From Gordonia sp049847105 (GTDB lineage Bacteria > Actinomycetota > Actinomycetes > Mycobacteriales > Mycobacteriaceae): a stretch of DNA of 64,000 bases. Where the stretch lies: the NCBI RefSeq assembly GCF_049847105.1, contig NZ_JBNCNS010000002.1:620001-684000 (forward strand), written 5' to 3'. This document shows, one piece after another, positions 60,777 to 64,000 of this stretch. The notes beneath the pieces are model-generated. The model searched no databases. It was given only the letters and a program-made list of their open reading frames with translations, and was not told the DNA's origin. A program made the translations under genes and the position numbers. How positions within the stretch are numbered: position 1 is the first letter of the stretch; each line of letters begins with the position of its first letter.

Positions 60777-61158
60777 AGGCGCGGAACCGGGCAGCATTCC
60801 TGCTGAGTACGTTGAGATACTGCGGGCGATGGCGATGGACCCCAGCGTCATCGAGCAGATTCGCGATGCGCTTGCGGACCTGGGCAATGCTCACCTGAGG
60901 AATGCTGTGCTGCCCATTCCGGAGCGGTGGCGGTCTGACGACTACGAACTGTTCTGCGTCGACCGGCGCGTTCGGCTTGCCGAGTACGAAAGGCGGCGCG
61001 CGCTGGCAATCGACGAGTGGGACGCCCGTGGCCGCGCAATCGACGGCCTCACGTCGAACGAGCTCAGCCGTGTCGAGGATTGGACTCGGACACAGTTCCT
61101 GGCCGAACTCTCCGCGTGGTTGCGGCTGCATCCGGGGACTCGATACGAAACCGACTGA
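60769..61158 (+). CDS. Small soluble protein of the type VII cassette
   Basis: 129 residues from ATG 60769, overlapping the previous gene by 8 bases. Helical, charged, without signal or membrane segment (EYERRRALAIDEWDARGRAI is one amphipathic stretch). No family recognised. Position suggests a second immunity factor or chaperone. Last gene before the perfect terminator at 61188. Confidence 0.5.
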   Translation: MSEGAEPGSIPAEYVEILRAMAMDPSVIEQIRDALADLGNAHLRNAVLPIPERWRSDDYELFCVDRRVRLAEYERRRALAIDEWDARGRAIDGLTSNELSRVEDWTRTQFLAELSAWLRLHPGTRYETD

Positions 61159-61187
61159 TTCATAGCTACTTGTTGACTGCGGTACAC

Positions 61188-61225
61188 GAAGGAGGCCCCG
61201 GGACCGAAGTCCCGGGGCCTCCTTC
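61188..61225. terminator. Perfect 17-bp terminator
   Basis: GAAGGAGGCCCCGGGAC (61188-61204), loop CGAA, then GTCCCGGGGCCTCCTTC (61209-61225). It works for either direction, separating the four-gene cassette from the convergent protease gene. Confidence 0.95.
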
Positions 61226-61241
61226 ATACGTCGGACAGCTA

Positions 61242-61907
61242 TCAGATCGGCCGGAATCCCCGGTACTGCGGGAGCGATCCGATCCGCTTGAGCACCGGGC
61301 CGATGTTGGTGCCGGTTTCGGGGCCGATGCAGCCCACGAAGTAATAGGCGTTCACCATCCCGACAAGTCGGTCACCGACCACCACGGGGCTACCGGAGTC
61401 GCCTTCGATCACGCACATCTGACTGAAGTGCGCGTCGCCGTCGGAGAACCAGCCGATGCCGCAGGTGTTGCCGGTGGTCCGGCCCTCCTTGCAGGCGATC
61501 GTCGGAAAAGCGAGTGGTCGCGTGTCGACCGACCGGATGGTCACACCGCGAACGGTGCGCAGGGGGACGACCTTCGCCGGGTTGAACTCGATCACGGCGA
61601 TGTCGAGGTCACTGGCGGAATAGGTGATGGTTCCTGCCTGTCCCCGGTCCTGGAAGGTTTCCGAATACACCTTCTGGCCTGGCTTGCCGCAGTGGCCTGC
61701 GGTGATACCGATCAGCTTGCCGGTGTTCGACTTACCGATCGTGGTCAGGGTGCAGGCTGCGGCAGAACTACCTCCCTTGAGCACCAGGATCCCGGAGCCT
61801 CCACCGAGATAGACCTTTGCCGGTGCGGCGTGGGCGATGCCGGCCCCCCAGCCGGCCAGCACCGTTGCAGCCAGAACCGCCAACAGTGCTGTCAGCTTCC
61901 TCATCAT
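61242..61907 (-). CDS. Secreted trypsin-like serine protease (S1)
   Basis: 221 residues. Signal peptide MMRKLTALLAVLAATVLAG ending at AHA-AP, then a chymotrypsin-fold domain with the catalytic triad His in GITAGHC, Asp in SASDLDIAVIEF and Ser in GDSGSPVV. Six or more cysteines would form disulfides. Exported to the cell wall or medium; specificity unknown. Not a mycosin (S8) and no membrane anchor, so it is not an obvious part of a type VII system. Divergent from serA. Confidence 0.9.
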   Translation of the reverse strand: MMRKLTALLAVLAATVLAGWGAGIAHAAPAKVYLGGGSGILVLKGGSSAAACTLTTIGKSNTGKLIGITAGHCGKPGQKVYSETFQDRGQAGTITYSASDLDIAVIEFNPAKVVPLRTVRGVTIRSVDTRPLAFPTIACKEGRTTGNTCGIGWFSDGDAHFSQMCVIEGDSGSPVVVGDRLVGMVNAYYFVGCIGPETGTNIGPVLKRIGSLPQYRGFRPI

Positions 61908-62219
61908 CCACACTCCGCTCGTTCGAGACACAAGAAATCCATCGGCCCCGAGAGACGTCACTCGGGGCCAAGCACACCGTACCGGGCCGCACCCGCGCTG
62001 AGCCCTCCGCGGAATAGACCCGGGGTCGGTTTGCAACCTATCCGTAATGCCGATCACAATCTACCCGCAAATTGCGGCGCCGAGTGCGGGCGGTCGAGAC
62101 CGGCTGCGAATGGGCGATGGGCCGACCACTAAGCTGTTCGCGGAAGTCGTCGCGGTCACCGGAGCGGGTCGCGGTGGTCTCCGCACCATTCACTTCGCCC
62201 CTCGATCATGGAGAATATT
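61908..62219. other. 312-base divergent promoter region
   Basis: Between the secreted protease (minus) and serA (plus). It should contain promoters of both. A TAAGCT box at 62130-62135 could serve serA with an ~85-base leader. No coding frame, strong hairpin or repeat was seen. Confidence 0.4.
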
Positions 62220-63815
62220 GTGACCTCAGCTGGCCGTCCGGTCGTTCTGATCGCCGACAAACTGGCACCCTCGACTGTTGAGGCGCTGGGAGACGACGTC
62301 GAGGTGCGCTGGGTCGACGGCCCCGATCGGCCGAAGCTCCTCGAAGCCGCCGTAGACGCCGACGCCATCCTGGTGCGCTCGGCCACCACTGTCGACGCCG
62401 AGGTACTCGACGTCGCACCCCGCTTGAAGATCATCGCCAGAGCCGGCGTCGGCCTCGACAACGTCGACGTGCCCGCGGCCACGCAGCGCGGCGTGATGGT
62501 GGTCAACGCACCGACCTCCAACATCCACACCGCCGCCGAGCATGCGGTGGCCCTGTTGATGTCTGCGGCGCGCCAGATCCCGGCGGCCGACGCCACGCTG
62601 CGTGAGCATGCCTGGAAGCGTTCGTCGTTCAACGGTGTGGAGATCTTCGACAAGACCGTCGGCGTGGTGGGACTCGGCCGCATCGGCCAGCTCGTCGCTG
62701 CCCGGATGGCCGCTTTCGAGACGTCGATCATTGCCTACGACCCCTATGTGTCACCGGCGCGCGCGGCCCAGTTGGGTATCGAGCTGGTGAGTCTCGACGA
62801 GCTGCTCGAACGCGCCGATTTCATCACCGTGCATCTGCCGAAGACGCCGGAGACCCTCGGCCTCATCGGTACGGAGCAGCTCGCACGCACCAAGAAGGGT
62901 GTCGTCATCGTGAACGCGGCCCGCGGTGGCCTGATCGACGAGCAGGCCCTCGCCGATGCGATCACGTCCGGTCACGTGCGGGGCGCCGGCCTCGATGTCT
63001 ATGCCACCGAGCCGTGCACCGACTCGCCGCTGTTCGAACTTCCACAGGTCGTGGTGACCCCGCATCTCGGGGCCTCGACCAGTGAGGCGCAAGACCGGGC
63101 CGGCACCGACGTCGCGAAGAGCGTCCGTCTCGCTCTCGCCGGTCACTTCGTGCCCGATGCCGTCAACATCACCGGCGGTGTGGTCGACGAGGAGGTCGCG
63201 CCGTGGCTCGAGGTCGCGCGCAAGGCAGGCGTGCTCGTGGGCGCCATCAGCAAGGAGCCGCCGACCTCGATCGTGGTCGAGGTCCGCGGTGAACTGGCGG
63301 CCAACAATGTCGACGTTCTCGGGCTGTCCGCACTCCGCGGGTTGTTCTCGGCCGTGCTCGATGAACCGGTGACCTTTGTGAACGCGCCGACCGTCGCCGC
63401 CGATCGTGGCGTGACCAGTGAGGTGACCACGGCTTCGGAGAGTCCCAACCATCGCAGCGTGGTCGACGTGAAGGCCGTCTTCGCCGACGGGTCGGTGCAC
63501 AACGTCTCCGGCAGCCTGACCGAGCCCCGCCTCGTCGAGAAGATCGTCAACATCAACGGCCGTAACTTCGATCTCCGTGCCGAGGGACAGAATCTCGTCG
63601 TCAGTTATGCCGACGAGCCCGGTTCGCTGGGCAAGATCGGCACACTGCTCGGCAACGCGGGCATCGACATCCGAGCCGCAGGTCTGTCCCAGGATGCCGA
63701 GGGCGGCGGCGCGACCGTGATGCTGCGCGTCAGCGGTTCGCTCGAGGACGACCTCATCGCCTCCATCGGTGAAGCCGTGGGCGCAACTCTCATCGAACAG
63801 GTGGATCTGTCATGA
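62220..63815 (+). CDS. serA: D-3-phosphoglycerate dehydrogenase
   Basis: 531 residues. First step of L-serine synthesis. VGVVGLGRIGQLVAARMA is the NAD-binding loop, IIARAGVGLDNVDV and APTSNIHTAAEHAVALL flank the substrate site, TPHLGAST has the catalytic His. The C-terminal half has the ASB-like domain and an ACT domain (LVVSYADEPGSLGKIGTLLG) for serine feedback. GTG 62220 has GGAG at 62210-62213; ATG 62208 is a weaker alternative. Corresponds to Rv2996c. Its stop overlaps leuB (ATGA). Confidence 0.97.
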   Translation: MTSAGRPVVLIADKLAPSTVEALGDDVEVRWVDGPDRPKLLEAAVDADAILVRSATTVDAEVLDVAPRLKIIARAGVGLDNVDVPAATQRGVMVVNAPTSNIHTAAEHAVALLMSAARQIPAADATLREHAWKRSSFNGVEIFDKTVGVVGLGRIGQLVAARMAAFETSIIAYDPYVSPARAAQLGIELVSLDELLERADFITVHLPKTPETLGLIGTEQLARTKKGVVIVNAARGGLIDEQALADAITSGHVRGAGLDVYATEPCTDSPLFELPQVVVTPHLGASTSEAQDRAGTDVAKSVRLALAGHFVPDAVNITGGVVDEEVAPWLEVARKAGVLVGAISKEPPTSIVVEVRGELAANNVDVLGLSALRGLFSAVLDEPVTFVNAPTVAADRGVTSEVTTASESPNHRSVVDVKAVFADGSVHNVSGSLTEPRLVEKIVNINGRNFDLRAEGQNLVVSYADEPGSLGKIGTLLGNAGIDIRAAGLSQDAEGGGATVMLRVSGSLEDDLIASIGEAVGATLIEQVDLS

Positions 63816-64000
63816 AACTCGCCGTCATCGCCGGCGACGGCATCGGTCCCGAGGTCATCGGGGAAGCCGTCGGCGTACTCGAATCCGTTGTCCCCGACGT
63901 CTCGACCACCGACTTCGACCTCGGTGCGCGCCGCTACCACCGGAACGGCGAACTCCTGACCGAGGACGATCTGGAATCGCTGCGCAGGCACGATGCGATC
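63812..64000 (+). CDS. leuB: 3-isopropylmalate dehydrogenase (5' part)
   Basis: First 63 codons only; the gene leaves the window. MKLAVIAGDGIGPEVIGEAV is the family N-terminus, with GARRYHRNGELL following. Leucine synthesis step, coupled to serA by ATGA overlap. Corresponds to Rv2995c. Confidence 0.93.
   Translation, partial: MKLAVIAGDGIGPEVIGEAVGVLESVVPDVSTTDFDLGARRYHRNGELLTEDDLESLRRHDAI

Noticed and set aside
61242..61907. Protease as mycosin-type component of the adjacent type VII cassette
   Set aside because: It has an S1 trypsin-like triad (TAGHC, GDSGSPVV), no C-terminal membrane anchor, and is separated by a terminator on the opposite strand.
61017..62132. 371-codon plus-strand frame opposite the serine protease
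   Set aside because: Runs through the perfect terminator at 61188 and is antisense to a gene with a signal peptide and intact catalytic triad.

Overview
The window is high-GC actinobacterial DNA with dense, often translationally coupled genes. Gene order from start to end matches, from memory and not from a search, the Mycobacterium tuberculosis order from about Rv3051c (nrdE) to Rv2995c (leuB): nrdE, nrdF, iron-binding lipoprotein, ctaD, serB, ABC ATPase, NUDIX, enoyl-CoA hydratase, methyltransferases, PQQ-type lipoprotein, acyltransferase, GT4, GH57, methyltransferase, etfBA, acyltransferases, iscS, mnmA, ligA, gatCAB, pfkA, ilvBNC, serA, leuB. The organism is therefore in the Mycobacteriales. 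The type VII secretion-type genes, SfnG and overall style suggest Gordonia or a close relative, but that genus call is inference.

Layout. 1-1804: class Ib ribonucleotide reductase (nrdE end, nrdF), closed by a long palindrome. 1865-7634 (minus strand): a coupled SWIM-zinc-finger/SNF2 helicase pair, a decayed F420-type flavin-fold pseudogene, a PEP mutase/isocitrate-lyase-like enzyme and a siderophore-type binding lipoprotein. 7920-16571: ctaD, serB, VOC, PTH2-type hydrolase, cupin, luciferase-like monooxygenase, ABC ATPase, NUDIX and a LigD-type polymerase. 16641-26240: fatty-acid and methyltransferase genes leading into a likely methylglucose lipopolysaccharide-type polysaccharide locus (methyltransferases, acyltransferase, alpha-glucosyltransferase, GH57 branching enzyme). 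26499-27623: an inserted dimethylsulfone monooxygenase (sfnG).

27825-29623: electron-transfer flavoprotein etfBA behind a palindromic candidate operator. 29791-31490: a coupled N-acyltransferase/O-acyltransferase pair resembling OlsB/OlsA. 31597-35606: DUF4334 protein, then iscS-mnmA (tRNA thiolation) and a MetE-like protein. 35616-42353: MFS transporter, MmcQ/YjbR protein, ligA, ACT protein, gatC-gatA. 42360-46377: a coupled secreted phospholipase A2-like protein and membrane alpha/beta hydrolase, then a two-component system. 46496-51879: pfkA, PspC, gatB, LppZ-like lipoprotein, DoxX. 51924-58229: branched-chain amino acid genes ilvD and ilvB-N-C; ilvB is preceded by a short Ile/Leu/Val-rich leader peptide and a terminator, a clear attenuator.

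58379-61158: the main accessory island, four overlapping genes between two perfect or near-perfect terminators: an EspC-like small protein, a WXG-type protein with a glycine-rich hydrophobic C-terminus, a four-helix membrane protein and a small soluble protein. It looks like a type VII secretion effector/immunity cassette of unknown chemistry, and is the best candidate here for an undescribed system. It is followed by a secreted S1 serine protease, then serA and the start of leuB. Many genes have a TANNNT box about 6-7 nt before an ATG/GTG start, the pattern expected of leaderless transcripts.
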